A DNA stretch of 64,000 bases from Mycoplasma procyoni (GCF_017052595.1 NZ_JAFIDB010000002.1:62001-126000), one strand, 5' to 3'. Shown: positions 49,201 to 61,752, counted from the first letter of the stretch. Notes: generated from the letters alone by a model not told the origin. Made by a program: numbers and translations.

Positions 49201-51323
49201 AAATAGCTTGTGTAGTTTGCTTTTGAACTTAAAGCAGATTCGCTCAGTGCTTGTTCTGTATATGTTTGTACGTTTTCTTCTGTTTGGATTATTTTGTTGG
49301 CATTTTGTAACTTAAAGATATTAACATGCTCATCTGCGTTTTCTGGACTAAAGGGAATTCCTGTATTATCGGCAACTTTTTCAGCTTCCACATTGAAAAC
49401 AGTCTTAAAGTTTCCTTTGTTGATTTCAGTTCAATTTCCATTTTTAAAGACTTCTACTTTAGATAAAGTATAAAGTCCTTCAGTTAAGTTGCTGAATGTT
49501 GCTTCATAACTAAATTTATCTTTTTCTAAAGTAATTTCTTGTGAATTTACAACACTTTTATCTTTTTCTTTAACAAAGGAAACTCTTGCTTTTTGAGAAA
49601 CTTCATTATCTAATAATTGATCAACTGAAAAGAAAACAGTTATTGAATTTTCAGGTAATGTGATTGAGTTATTTGATAAAGAAATAGAACTCAATGAAGT
49701 TTGTTGAGCTTGCGTCATAAAGGATAAATCAAGGTTTTGAGAATTTTGAACGCTTCTTTGTTCAGACTCAAAACTATAGCTAATTGGCATTAGTGAATAG
49801 CTTGTTTTTTCATTTAGATTATTTAAATTAAAAGTTAATTCTCAACTATTTGAGTCTTGAGATAGTGCACCAACATGAGATTCGCTTCCTACTAAAGCAA
49901 TAAATCTTGTGTCTTTTGTTATTAGATGATCTGGATCATCTAAAACAACTTTAAGAGTTGCTGAATTAGGGCTAATTTTTGCAACTCTAAAACTTCCTAC
50001 TTCTACTTTTCTTGTATCTTGAGGAACAATAATTTCAATGTTATTAGGATTGAAATTATCTAAAGGCTTGTTGTTTATTATTGGATCAGCGATTTTATAA
50101 GTACTTGCTCATTTTAAAACAAGATCATTAGCTTCAATGTCGTTTGAGTTTAAAATAAATGCTTTTGAAACAGTATCACTTAGATTTTTAAAACTTAAAT
50201 TTAGTGTTTTAGATGCTAAATTTAAGTTTGTTTTCTTAAATTTTAAATTAATACTTTTTGAAATAGAATTGTAGTTAGCTGCAATGATTTTGAGTTCATT
50301 TCCAAACTCATAACCATTGGAAGATTCATAAATAACTTTATTTGGACTCAATTTTGATCTTAAAGTTGTTTCTGCTTTAAGTGATTTTAGACTCTTAACT
50401 GCATAGTTGTGATTTGTTTTAAAGTTTTTGTTTAGATCAAAATAAATGTGTGATTCATCATTTTCTAAGATAACTTTAGCAACAACCTTAAATTCAATGT
50501 TTGGTTCTTGTTTATCATAATAAACTAATTCAGTTTCAGAACCTACCATTTCGTTTTCTTCATCTCTTAAAACAAAGTGTAATTTTGCTATATTAATATC
50601 ACTTGCTTCTGTTAAATAAAAGCTTTTTACAGAAACATAATCAACACTTGGTGCTGGGTGTGTTCTAAAAGTTTTGTTAGCTAAACCTAAAGAAATAGGT
50701 TTGTCTTTAATTAATAATTCTTCAATTGTGTATTCTGTATCTGGACTTAAATCAAAAAGGTAAAAACTTAAAACCGAACCATTATTTGAAATAACTTTAT
50801 AGTATCTTTTGTTTAACTTAAGCTTAATATCTTCTTCATTTGTAGTTGCGTTTAAATAAACTTTAACATTAACTTTATCATAACTTAATTCATTGTATTC
50901 AATTTTATTAACTGTAGATAAGTCCTCTGTTAAAGTTTTAAAACTTCTAGAAATCTCAGGATTAATAGCAATAGCTTTGCCATTAATTTTAAGTTCAGAA
51001 AGGGAATATTCTGTGTTTTGGTTTAAATCTGCAACTTTTTGATACACAAGATTATTAAAGATTTTGATATTTTCAAAGCTATATAGTTTGTTGTTTAATT
51101 TAAAAGATAATTTAGAAATTTCAGTAGCTTTTAGATCAAAATTAGCTAAAGAAAACTCGATATTAACTGAATCTGTTGTTAGTTCCTTAAAAACTAAATT
51201 ATTTAATTTGATTTCTTTATTTTCAACAGCTGCATTATTATTGCTACAAGCTATAAAAAATGGTGTAGAAATTGCTGTTATAGATAAAATACTTACTAAA
51301 GATTTTATTTTTTTAATCTTCAC
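46215..51323 (-). CDS. Giant DUF31-type protease lipoprotein
   Basis: A 1702-residue protein in a single frame through many TGA Trp codons. Signal peptide and lipobox IACS (Cys about residue 26), then Ig/FN3-like repeats over most of the N-terminal half with motifs such as NTEYSLSELKING and FRT/FKT ends, and a C-terminal domain with the catalytic-type signatures YTVANYHVWD (H1360) and DLYSGSSSSGTYDHEG (1626-1631). The second is a variant of the GSSGS motif seen at 22671-25175. Probably a cell-surface protease; the substrate is unknown. A terminator shared with the repeated cassette follows. Confidence 0.75.
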
Positions 51324-51683
51324 TTTTTCCTTCTTTCAAAAATATATTTTATTATTTAAATAATACCAATTTAGTTGCTATTTTTACCAAAAATAGACTA
51401 AATGGGCTAAAAAAATCTTATTTTTTAAAGAAAATTACAAGAATTGCTAAAAATGACAAAAAATTTACATCAGAATTTTTGAGTCTGTTTTTTTTGAATC
51501 ACTCTTCAAAAACTCGCTTTAAAGAATATAAATCTATTCTCAAAAAAGTCATTTAAAGCCAAAAAGGTCTTATCATTTACGATTTTTGCCAAAAACTTCT
51601 CTATTAATAAGGAAAATAGGCTTTTTTTTGTATAATTATAATGTACATAATTAGTTATATTAAAAAAGAGAAATGGAGAAAAA
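51324..51683. other. Intergenic region between giant protease and ptsI
   Basis: 360 bases with no gene on either strand; one 91-residue open frame here is antisense to the ptsI start and not credible. It holds the divergent promoters: a double TATAATTATAAT (51631-51642) for ptsI, and an A/T-rich stretch with AAGGAAAAAG ahead of the giant gene. No palindrome of the sugar-operator type is seen. Confidence 0.5.
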
Positions 51684-53402
51684 ATGTCACACAAAATAAA
51701 AGGTATTGGAGCATCAAACGGTGTTTCAATTGCAAAAATTTTTAAAATTGAAGAAACAAAAATTGAAATCAAAGATAACAAAATTACAGATGTAGAAAAA
51801 GAAATAGCTCTTTTACAAAGTTCTATTGAAAAAGCTGTTAAACAAATTGAAAAAATTAAAGAAGTTGCATCAAAAACTCTAAAAGCTGAAGAACTTGAAG
51901 TTTTTGAAGCTCACATTCTAATTGCTAATGACCCTGTAACATTCAGTGAAGCAGAAAACTTAATTAGAAATGAAAAATACAATGCAGCATTTTCATACAA
52001 TCAAGTTGCTCAAATGCAATATGATTTCTTTTCACAAGTAGATGATGCTTACATGAAAGAAAGAGCAGCAGATATTAAAGACGTTAGCTCAAGAATTATT
52101 AAAGCTATTTTAAACATTGAAGTAGTTGATTTAACAACAATTAACGAAGAAACAATCATTGTTGCAGAAGACTTAACACCTTCAGATACAGCACAACTAA
52201 ACAAACAATTTGTAAAAGGATTCTTAACAAACATTGGAGGGAGAACTTCTCACTCTGCAATTATGGCAAGAAGTCTAGAAATTCCTGCAATTTTAGGTTT
52301 AGGAAACATTACAGAATTAGTAAAAAATGGTGATGTAGTTGCAATGAACGGAGAGAGTGGAAAAGCAATTATTAACCCTTCTCAAGAAGAAATTGCTCAA
52401 TTCAAAAAAGAATACGAAGACTACTTAAACCACAAAAAAGAACTTGAAAAATTCTTAAACAAACCTTCTGTTTCAAAAGATGGTAAAACAGTTACAATCG
52501 CTTCAAACATTGGTTCTGTAAACGATGTTGAAGGTGCGCTAAAATTCACAGCAGATGCTGTTGGACTATTTAGAAGTGAGTTTTTATACATGGATGCAGA
52601 AAACTGACCTTCAGAAGAAGAACAATTCCAAAGCTATAAAGCTGTTTTAGAAAAAATGCAAGGAAAACAAGTTGTTGTAAGAACACTTGATATTGGTGGA
52701 GATAAAACTCTAAAATACTTCAAATTCCCAGAAGAAATGAACCCATTCTTAGGATACAGAGCTATCAGATTATCACTTGATAAAAAAGAAACTTTTGTTA
52801 CACAATTAAGAGCTTTAATTAGAGCGTCTGCTTTTGGAAACCTTGCAATTATGTTCCCAATGATCGCAACAATTGATGAATTTAAGGCTGCTAAAGCAAT
52901 CTATGAAGAAGTGTTTGCACAACTTAAAAAAGAAGGACACAAAGTTTCAGACAAAATCGAAGTTGGAATGATGGTTGAAATTCCTGCTGCTGCTGTTTTA
53001 ACAGAACAATTCTGTAAATACGCTGACTTTGTTTCAATCGGAACAAACGACTTAATGCAATACACAATGGCTGCTGATAGAATGAACGAAAAAGTTTCAT
53101 ACCTTTACCAACCATTAAACCCATCAATTTTAAAACTAATTAAAATGACAATCGATGGAGCACACAGAGCAGGAAAATGAGCTGGAATGTGTGGAGAAAT
53201 GGCAGGAGATGTTAATGCAATTCCTTTACTTTTAGGAATGGGATTAGATGAATTTTCAATGTCTTCAACAAGTATTCTTGAAGCAAGAAAATTAATTTCT
53301 GAAATTGATTTCAAACAAGCACATGAATTAGCTCACAAAGCTATTGCAGCAGACAACGAAGAACAAGTTAAAAAATTACTTGAAGAATTCTGAAAGAAAT
53401 AA
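51684..53402 (+). CDS. ptsI: PTS phosphoenolpyruvate-protein phosphotransferase (enzyme I)
   Basis: A 572-residue cytoplasmic enzyme that passes phosphate from PEP to HPr and starts all PTS uptake here. The active-site His lies in [13 protein letters not shown], and the C-terminal PEP-binding domain includes [22 protein letters not shown] and [10 protein letters not shown]. Two TGA Trp codons interrupt the standard reading. It has its own promoter. HPr (ptsH) is not in the window. Confidence 0.97.
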
Positions 53403-53408
53403 TTTAAA

Positions 53409-55235
53409 GTGAAATTTTATAAAAAATACAGTGATATTCCTCAAAAATATAGATTTGATTTAGATTCTCTTTTAGAAAATGACACAATTGAAAATTTAAT
53501 TGATAAATACCTAAAACAAATTTATCAAGAACTTAAATACAAAGATTCAAAATACGAATCACCTGAAAAATTTCTTGAATTTAAAAAATTAGAACAAGAA
53601 AATGATTTGCTCTATAACAGAATTTTTAACTATCTATCAAACAAAAGTTCTCTTAATGTTGTTGATGAAAAAATCAACAAACTAATTGCTGATTTTGAGC
53701 TAAAAGTTAATGAATTTCAAAAAGAAAATGGATCTGAATTAAATAGAGCTTATCAAAATCTAGAAAAATTATCTAAATGAAAAGATTTAGAAAGTTTTTC
53801 TTTATTCAAAAGCGAAATTGAAGACTTAATTGAATACAAAAAACATAAATTACCAGATCAAATTGAAGATTACTTAATTAAAGCTGCAAAGGGAGAAAGT
53901 GATCTTTCAAACATTTTTAATACTCTAACAAACTCAGAAATTGACTTTGGTTATGCAATAAGTTCAAGTGGGAAAAAATACAAAATTACAGAAGGAACTT
54001 ATCCTCAAAATGCTAAAAACAAAGATCGTCAAGTAAGAAAAACTAATTATCAAAATTACCTAGATGGTTTTTATAGAAATAAAGAAACTCTTTCTCTTTT
54101 TCTAAAAGATCATTTCTATAAAGCATCAACTGACGCGAAGTTAAGAAACTATAATTCTTCTATTGAAATGTTGATCTATGAAGACAAAATGAAAACTTCA
54201 ATTTTAGAGCAATTATTTAAAAATGTTTCTTCTCTTAAAAGGGAATTTTCTGTATTTTCGAAGCTGCAAGACAAGTTTTTTAAAGCTAAATTTAATGAAA
54301 AAAGAGAAGTTTATGATGCTTCTGTAGATCTTACTTCTTCTAAAAATAAATTCAGTATTAAAGAAGCTCAAGATATTTATCTAAAAGCTATTGAGCCTTT
54401 AGGAAAAGAATACATAGAAGTTTCTAAAAGGGCTTTTGATGAAAATTGAATCGATTATATGAGCGTTGATAATAAAGTAAGTGGAGCTTATTCAATTGGT
54501 GACACTTATGGTTTAGATAAAATGTTTATTTTGATGAACTGAAACTACACTCTTGATTCTGTTTCTACTTTAGCTCATGAAATGGGTCACTCAATGCACT
54601 CTTATTTCTCAAACAAAAAGCAACCTTATCAAAAAGCTGAATACCCTATATTTTTAGCTGAAATTGCTTCAATTTTTAATGAATTGATGCTCAATGACTA
54701 CCTCTTAAAAACTTCTAAAAACAAAGAATTTAAATTCCAAATTCTTTCTGAAATGATTAAAAACTTCCAAGGGACAGTTTTTAAACAAACAATGTGAGCA
54801 AATTATGAATATGAACTATACTCAAGAATAGATCAAAATATTCCTTTTGCTAACTACAGTGATTTTGAGTCTCTTTACAACGAAGTTGCTCAAAAATACA
54901 CAAAAAACAAACTCAAAAAGTCTAAATCATCAATCTATTCTGTTATTGTTCCTCACTTCTACTATGGCTTTTATGTCTATAAATATGCAATTGGATTTTT
55001 AGTTGCTTATACAATCTTTAATAGATATAAAAATGGTCAAAAAGACGCTCTAAATGTTTATATTGATAAATTTTTATCAGCCGGAGGACACAAACCACCA
55101 TTAGAAATTCTAAAAGATATTGATATTAACTTAGAAGATCCAGAACTCTACAACCAACCTTTTGAAATTCTTAGAGATAACATTAAAGAATACAAAAAAT
55201 TAGGTGAAGAAATCTTCAAAACAAAAAGAAAATAG
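53409..55235 (+). CDS. pepF: Oligoendopeptidase F (M3 family), copy 2
   Basis: A 608-residue zinc metallopeptidase, six bases after ptsI, starting with GTG ([18 protein letters not shown]). The zinc site is [15 protein letters not shown], and [17 protein letters not shown] is present near the C-terminus. It is the same length as the copy at 13311-15137 and clearly homologous throughout, but the sequences differ enough to be an old duplication. Co-transcription with ptsI is likely since no promoter fits between them. Confidence 0.95.
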
Positions 55236-55243
55236 GCAAAAAT

Positions 55244-55273
55244 AAAGACTTAACAGCAATTTGTTAAGTCTTT
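55244..55273. terminator. Terminator after second pepF
   Basis: AAAGACTTAACA/TGTTAAGTCTTT, 12-bp stem and 6-base loop followed by TTT; it also suits the convergent helicase-loader gene. Confidence 0.85.
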
Positions 55274-55287
55274 TTTGTTTGATTTGT

Positions 55288-56196
55288 TTATTTGTGTCTT
55301 AAATTTTTTCCAGTGATTTTGTATTCTTTTGCTAAAGAACGAATTCTTTCTACAAGTCTTTCTGCTCTCAATGTTTCTTTTGTATTATTTTTGGTTTCTG
55401 TAGCTTGAATTTCTATTAATTGCTTCTGGCTAAAATTCGAGCTAAATGAAGTGTATTTTTTATTTTCAACTCTATGATTTAAAATTGAAAATAAAACATT
55501 ATCTCTAAATCAACCACTAATTTTTTCAGCACCAATATCATCAATAAACAGAAAATCTACTTTTTTAAGTTTTTCAATAACATCATTGATACTTACTTTG
55601 TCATCACCAATGGAAGATAAAAAATAATTACACATCTCAGAAGCATTTAAAAATGCAACTGTTTTGTTTTTTTGCTTTGCAAAATATACAGCAATCGCCT
55701 GTAGAAAAGTTGTTTTTCCAACTCCTAAACCACCATATAAATACATTGGCTCAAAAATTACATCTTTTTGCAAAATATTTTGAAAACGAGAGAAAACTTC
55801 ATTCAGTTCTTCTCCTTTTTTGTTTTCATTAATCAAGTCTTTGATGTCTAAATCAAAGTTCATTTTTGTGATTGAGGTTAATCAAAAATTCTTTTTATAC
55901 AAGTCTTTTTTTCTTTGCTCACTAGAGACAAAAACAGCCTTAAGATTTCCGTTTTCATCTCTTTTTAAGACTTTTTTGAAATCATTTTTAGATTCGATTA
56001 AGTCCACAAAAATATCAATATTTTCAATTAATTCTTTTTTTGTTATTTTTTCGGCTTTGATTATTTTTATAGCTTCTTTGTTTTGAGAAATTTTTTGCAA
56101 AATTTTTGATGTTTCTTTTTCGATTATATCTTCAACATTTTTGTCTAAATTAGCAGCTTTAGCTAAAGCACCTAATAATTGAGTTTTATCAGTCAT
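55288..56196 (-). CDS. dnaI: DnaI-like helicase loader
   Basis: A 302-residue AAA+ protein that loads the replicative helicase. Walker A GGLGVGKTTFLQ and Walker B FLFIDDIGAE are conserved; the 110-residue N-terminal part, joined across a TGA Trp codon at 55882, would be the helicase-binding region. Its start overlaps the DnaB-like gene stop (TAATG). Confidence 0.85.
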
Positions 56197-57152
56197 TAAT
56201 TATCATGTCCGTTATCAAGTAGTTTAAATAAGTTTTCTAAATCAACTGTTTTGGCAGGCTCTTCATCAAAGCTTTCTGTGTCGAAAATGCTTGTTTGACC
56301 TGTAGATTCGATTTTTGTTTTCTTTAAAACATCAACTTTTTTTGCTCTTTTATAACTTAAAACTTCCTGTAATTCGCTTTTAATATCAGTAGCATCTTTG
56401 ATATTTTTCTTTTCTAAGTCTTTAGCAATTGTTTCAAAATATCTTGGATTAATTGCTTTAGTTTTATCAACTTCATGGCAGTAAAAAATAATTTCATTTA
56501 GTGCTTGTTGATCAAAGATTTCAGAGAAGCTATTGATCTTATTAACTAAAGAAGGTTTTGGTTCTGCTTTTGTTAAAAAACGAATATAAGTTTCTGTATC
56601 ATACACTTTTTGAGCTTGATCTTTTTGTTGAATGTCCAATAAACTTATTTCTGAAGTATTAAAGTGATTATTTTGCTCTTCGATTGGGAAAATATCTAAA
56701 AATTTTGCACTTTGATCTTCGTATTCATCTTTATTATTTGTTTTAATTGTAAATTTGCTTTTTAGCTTTTCAAAAGGAGTTTTACCTATTTTCTTTTCAA
56801 TTTTGCCACAAAGCAATTTGTTTTTTAAAATTGTTTCTAACTCCATTGGTTTTTTAAGACTAATAATTGTGTCATTGTAAAAATTAGAGAAAAATGTTCT
56901 CACAAGTCCTACAGCTTCTAAAAATTGCTTAGATTTTTCAAATCTTGTCTCTTTAATACCTAATGAACTAAATAATTCTACTTTATCAACTACAGTTTCA
57001 CAATTATAGTTATTTTCTTTCAATTTTGAGTGTAAAAAAGAATATAAAGTAGCTGCACTTGCTCCTACTAATGGTAAATAAAAAGCATTGATTAATTCAA
57101 TATCATAATCAGTAATTTTTCTTTCAGCTTCTAATTTAAAAACGTTAAACAT
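56196..57152 (-). CDS. DnaB/DnaD-like replication initiation protein
   Basis: A 318-residue protein of the primosomal DnaB/DnaD superfamily of Firmicutes. The N-terminal winged-helix block (YDIELINAFYLPLVGASAATLY) is typical, and a helical C-terminal domain follows. Immediately upstream of the helicase-loader gene and overlapping it, matching the dnaB-dnaI pair of Firmicutes. Not the replicative helicase, which is DnaC in Bacillus nomenclature. Confidence 0.8.
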   Translation of the reverse strand: MFNVFKLEAERKITDYDIELINAFYLPLVGASAATLYSFLHSKLKENNYNCETVVDKVELFSSLGIKETRFEKSKQFLEAVGLVRTFFSNFYNDTIISLKKPMELETILKNKLLCGKIEKKIGKTPFEKLKSKFTIKTNNKDEYEDQSAKFLDIFPIEEQNNHFNTSEISLLDIQQKDQAQKVYDTETYIRFLTKAEPKPSLVNKINSFSEIFDQQALNEIIFYCHEVDKTKAINPRYFETIAKDLEKKNIKDATDIKSELQEVLSYKRAKKVDVLKKTKIESTGQTSIFDTESFDEEPAKTVDLENLFKLLDNGHDN

Positions 57153-57185
57153 TTCTCACCTCTTTTTCCTTGTAAAACTATTTTA

Positions 57186-57734
57186 TTATAGATTAAAAAT
57201 AGTTTGAAAAAAAGTCTCAAAAAAGTCTTTTTTTTCTATCATTTTTCACGAAATATTGACAACATTTTTCCCTATTTGTAGGGAGTTTAGAGAGTTATTA
57301 AGGTTAGAAATTTTAGTATTAACACCTTTGTTTTTAATATTTTTTTCTCTTTGCTCATCTTGTGCAACAATATTTACAATTTTGCTAAAAAAACGCTCAA
57401 AATTTGCATTTTTTGTAAATAAATTTGGGATTTCTACAAAATCGTATTTATTGCTTTCTAAATGCCTTTCAAGAACAGGATAAATTAGTTTTTCCAAGGT
57501 GTCTCTGTTTTTAGGATTTTCTAATAAAAAATCTCTTATTTTTTCTTTGTTTACTTGCTCAGAATCAACAAATTCTTCACCTAAATGCTCTTTTATTAGT
57601 TTATAACTTTCATTTGGTGTTAAATAGCTTTGTTTATAAAATTCATCACTATAAAGCACTTTATAACCATAAGTTTCAACTTTTTTTAAAAAAGTAGTTT
57701 TACCAGAGCCATATTTACCGATTATAGCGATCAT
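57186..57734 (-). CDS. coaE: Dephospho-CoA kinase-like protein
   Basis: A 182-residue P-loop kinase (GKYGSGKTTF, residues 6-15) followed by VLYSDEFYKQSY, where CoaE binds its substrate. Last step of CoA synthesis. It is short for the family and its C-terminus lies beyond a TGA Trp codon (57246). It overlaps the exonuclease gene by 20 bases; coaE near polA-type genes is a common arrangement. Confidence 0.75.
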
Positions 57735-58605
57735 AAATATCTTTCAGTTTTCTTTTTAAGGTTATAAATCCTAAATAAGCTAAATTTTGTTGCAGTTCAT
57801 CACTTCATTTTGGATTTATTAATAAATCATCTAAACAGTAGTCAATTGGAGCTTCAAGATTTAAAGTTGCAATTTCTTTACATAAAAAGGCGTTTTCTTT
57901 GCTTTCTGTAAGTTTTTGAGAAATTTTAGGGCTTAATTTATCCAAATTTAAATAGATGTTTTCAAGACTTAAAAAATCATTTAATAATTTTTTAGCACCT
58001 TTTTCACCGATTCCAATCACACCTTTTAGATTATCAGAGGTATCACCCGCAATTCCTTTGTAATCAGGCACTTGATGAGGCATAATTCCTTCGTTTTCAA
58101 AGAAATTATTAATGTTTTTGTACTCAAAATCACCGCCTTTTTTAATTAAAACAGAGATGTTTTGATCAACAAGCTGTAGAAGGTCTTTATCTTGAGAAAA
58201 AACAATAACTTCGTGATTTTGGTTTGAAAATCTTTTTGCAAGCGTTCCTACAAGATCATCAGCTTCAAAGGTTGGAATGTTTTGATAAACAAGACCAAGG
58301 TTTTCAAGTAATTTTTTGATTCACTCATACTGAATTCAAAGATCATCTGGGGCAGCTTTTCTTCCTGCTTTATAGTCCTCTAGTTTTTCGTGTCTTGGTG
58401 TTTTTTCTTTTGAATCAAAAGCAATATAAAGGTGTGTTGCTTCTGTGAAATTTAGAGCACTAATGATTCCGTTCATAAAGGTATTTATGGCAAAAGTAGG
58501 AACTTTTCCATCGCTTGAACTCAATACTTTTGTGGCATCGAAAGCTCCAAAATATGATCTAAATAACAGTAAATTACCATCAACTAATAAAATTTTATTT
58601 TTCAT
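57715..58605 (-). CDS. 5'-3' exonuclease (PolA N-terminal-like)
   Basis: A 296-residue nuclease, the stand-alone form of the DNA polymerase I 5' nuclease domain, which removes RNA primers and flaps. ILLVDGNLLLFRSYF, YKAGRKAAPDD, EADDLVGTLA, SQDKDLLQLV and GIAGDTSDNLKGVIGIGEKGA (metal and helix-hairpin-helix motifs) are present. No polymerase domain follows; that is usual in mycoplasmas. Overlaps dnaE by 11 bases. Confidence 0.92.
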
Positions 58606-61531
58606 AAATCTCCCTTTTTAGTTCATAAATTGAATATCTATCATTTTTTAATAAAATCTTGAATTCATAAACTTTTCCAACTTCTACATGATTAATTTTT
58701 GGTCACTGTGAATAAAAGACAAAAGCTGAAACCGCTTTGGAGCTATCTTTAATTTCTAAAACTCCCATAAGTCTTCCGTTTTTGTCAGTTATTTCCTTTT
58801 TAGAAACAACTTGAGCAGCTAAAACATACTCGTTGCCTGGGTGTAGATCATCAAGTTTAACATCACCTTCTCAAGATTTTGTTTGCTGTCTTGCAAAAAC
58901 CATTCCTAAGTAGTTGTATTCATTTTTTTGCAGCAGTTCAATTTCAGATTCACTCAATTTTTCAGGCTTTTTGATTACGTGTGAGTTTTTTTCAAGCACC
59001 TTTGCAACTTCTTCATTGATTACTAAGTTACCTTCAGAATCTTTTTCTGTGATTAGTTTAATGTAATTTGAAATTTCACCTTCAAATTCCATTAATAACT
59101 GTGAAATTGAACCAAAGTCACTGAAGGTGTTTGCATTTATTAAAGTTTTAATTATTGCATCTCCAACTTTATTAACTTTTAATAAAACAATTATTTGTCT
59201 AAAGGAAATAAAGGGCTTTTTAGATCTAATTTCTAAAATATCATTTAGAGCAACAACACCCAATCCTTTAATTAAAGTTAGTGGTAAATAGATTTCTTTA
59301 TCATTTAAAACTACACAATTTCTCTCTGAAACAGTGATTTTTGGTGGATGAATAATAAAACCTAAACTTTGAGCTTCCTCTACATATTTTTTAACAGTTT
59401 CATGAGCACCGTTTGCATTATTGATTAAAGAAGTATAAAAATCAATTGCATAGTTTGTTTTTAAATAAGCCATTTTGTAAGCTAATACAGCATAAGCAAC
59501 AGCGTGTGATTTATTAAATCCATACTCAGCAAATAACTCAATTTGCTCAAAGATTTTTTCAACTACTTCTTGTTTATACCCCTTGCTTAAAGCACCATCA
59601 AAGAAATCTTGTTTGATTTGAATCATTTGAGAGTGATCTTTTTTAGAAATTGCTTTTCTTAAAATATCAGCTTCAGCAAAAGACATTCCAGCGACTTTTT
59701 GAGCTATTTGCATGATTTGTTCTTGATAAATAATTATTCCGTAAGTTTTAGCAACTATTTGATCATAATCTTCTGAAATCGAAGGAGTTTGTTCAAGGTT
59801 TGCTTTTCTTTTAGCATATGTTGGGATGTTTTTTAGTGGCCCAGGTCTAAACAGAGAAATTGTAGCAACAACATCTTCTAAACTGTTGATTCCTACTTGT
59901 TTTAGTGTTTTTTTCATCCCTGGTGACTCTAATTGAAAGATACCGTTTGTTTTAGCGTTTGAAAGCAATGCATTTGTTCTAATGTCATATGTTGGGATGT
60001 TTTCAAAAGCAATTCTTTGAGATGTTTTTTGAGCTAAAATATCAATAATTTCCTGTATAACAGTTAAATTTCTTAGTCCCAGAAGGTCAACTTTTAGCAA
60101 TCCAAATTTTTCTAAATACTCCATTGAAAACTGTGTTTCAAGAATTCCGTTTTCAGCAGTTAATACAGGAATAATGGAAGAAATGTCTTGATCTGAAATG
60201 ATGATTCCAGCAGCGTGTGTTCCGTGTTGTCTTGGTAATCCTTGTAGTTTTTTAGCAATTTCATAAACTTCACGATAAACCTCGTTTGAGTTGATCTTTG
60301 CTTTTAATTTTGCATTTGTTTCAAAGCTTTCTTCCAGTGTTTTTTCTGAATCAATTAGCTTTGTAATTTCGTTGGCTTCAGAAGCTGAAACACCCATTAC
60401 TCTAGCAACATCTTTAAAGGAAGATTTAGCACCTAAAGTTTGAAATGTAACTATCTGTGCAACACTGTTTTTCCCGTATTTTGAGATTAAATAGTGAATC
60501 AATTCTTCTCTTCTGTTATCTTGAATATCGATATCAATATCAGGAATTGAAACTCTTTTTGGATTAAGGAATCTTTCAAAAATAAGATCATATTTTAAGG
60601 GATTAATTTCTGTAATGTTTAAAATATAAGAAACTAATGAGCCAGCAGCAGAACCACGCCCAGGACCTATAAAAATTCCATTTGTTTTAGCTCATTTTAT
60701 TAAATCTCAAATAATTAAGAAATAGTCGGCAAATTCAAGATTTTCGATGACTGAAACCTCATATTTAAGTCTTTCGATTGCCTCTGGGTATTTTTTAAGT
60801 TCTTCACTTTTATTTTTAAACTCTTTTGTTAAAACTTGTTTTAAATACTCGTTTGAACTTAAATTTTCTTCATTTTTAAATTTTGGTAAAGGGTTTCTGT
60901 CTTTTGGAAAAACAACATTGATTTGATCAATGATTTCGTTTATTCTTTTTTCAACAACAAAATCAATCTCTTGTGTTACTAAAAAGTCTTCATAAAGATC
61001 AAATTCGTTTGCTTGAGAATCCTTAATTTTATTTAAGACTTGCAAAGTTTTGTTTTCATGTTTAAATAAAACTTTGTTTTCTTTTACATAAATTGAGTTT
61101 TCTTCAAAAGGATCATTAGTTGTTATGTAGTAATTTTTGAAATCTAATTTTTGCTGTTTTGTTGCATAAATCCCGTATTTTGGGTGATCGATAATAATAA
61201 TATTTTCATTATTTAATTCAGAAATGGAAACTACTTCAGATGAATTTTGAGCAGAAATCAATCTTGAAAGATACACAAAACCTTCATAGTTTTTGGCAAA
61301 AATTAAAAAACGGTAATCCTCAACATCTAAATCAACTCCAATCAAGGGTTTAATGTTGTATTTTTGGGCATATTCTAAAAATTTAGGCACTCCAAACATA
61401 TTGTTTCTATCACTAATTGCAAGTGTTTTCAGTTCGTTTTCTTTAGCAAATTCAAAAAGTTTTTCAATTGTTATAGTAGAGTCTAAAAAGCTAAACTCTG
61501 TATAAGTGTGTAAATTGGTTATTTTGTTCAT
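58595..61531 (-). CDS. dnaE: DNA polymerase III subunit alpha, DnaE type
   Basis: A 978-residue replicative DNA polymerase. N-terminal PHP domain (ITNLHTYTEFSFLDSTI), then the polymerase core with PDIDIDIQDNRREE (metal-binding Asp, near 60510), SHAVAYAVLAYKMAYLKTNY and a C-terminal OB-like region. Shorter than E. coli DnaE (1160), as in other mycoplasmas, which also have PolC. Start at 61531 (MNKITNLHTY) with AAAGGAGTAAAA; the longer open frame upstream runs through tRNA-Arg and is not real. Confidence 0.95.
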
Positions 61532-61551
61532 TTTTACTCCTTTAAATAAAA

Positions 61552-61577
61552 TAAGGGAAAGCTGTTGCTTTCCCTTA
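61552..61577 (-). terminator. Terminator after tRNA-Arg
   Basis: TAAGGGAAAGC/GCTTTCCCTTA, 11-bp stem, 4-base loop, then TTATTTTATTT on the minus strand, before dnaE. Confidence 0.8.
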
Positions 61578-61593
61578 ATGGTCAATTTTGATA

Positions 61594-61670
61594 TGGCGCG
61601 CCCGGGAGGAGTCGAACCCCCAACCTTTTGGGCCGTAACCAAACACTCTGTCCAATTGAGCTACGGGCGC
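61594..61670 (-). tRNA. tRNA-Arg (ACG)
   Basis: Full cloverleaf: acceptor GCGCCCG/CGGGCGC, anticodon stem TTTGG/CCAAA around loop TTACGGC (anticodon ACG), T loop TTCGACT and encoded GCCA end. Confidence 0.95.
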
Positions 61671-61677
61671 AAATAAA

Positions 61678-61752
61678 TGGAGGCACCAACCGGATTCGAA
61701 CCGGTAATCAGGGTGTTGCAGACCCATGCCTTGGCCGTTTGGCTATGGTGCC
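61678..61752 (-). tRNA. tRNA-Cys (GCA)
   Basis: Acceptor GGCACCA/TGGTGCC, anticodon loop CTGCAAC (anticodon GCA), discriminator U73 and encoded CCA. The outer pair of the anticodon stem (27-43) is T-T. Confidence 0.9.

Noticed and set aside
51506-51781. 91-codon minus-strand frame before ptsI
   Set aside because: Antisense to the ptsI N-terminus and through its promoter; no ribosome site.
61532-61642. Upstream in-frame extension of dnaE
   Set aside because: It would run through tRNA-Arg and a terminator; the ATG at 61531 has a clear ribosome site.
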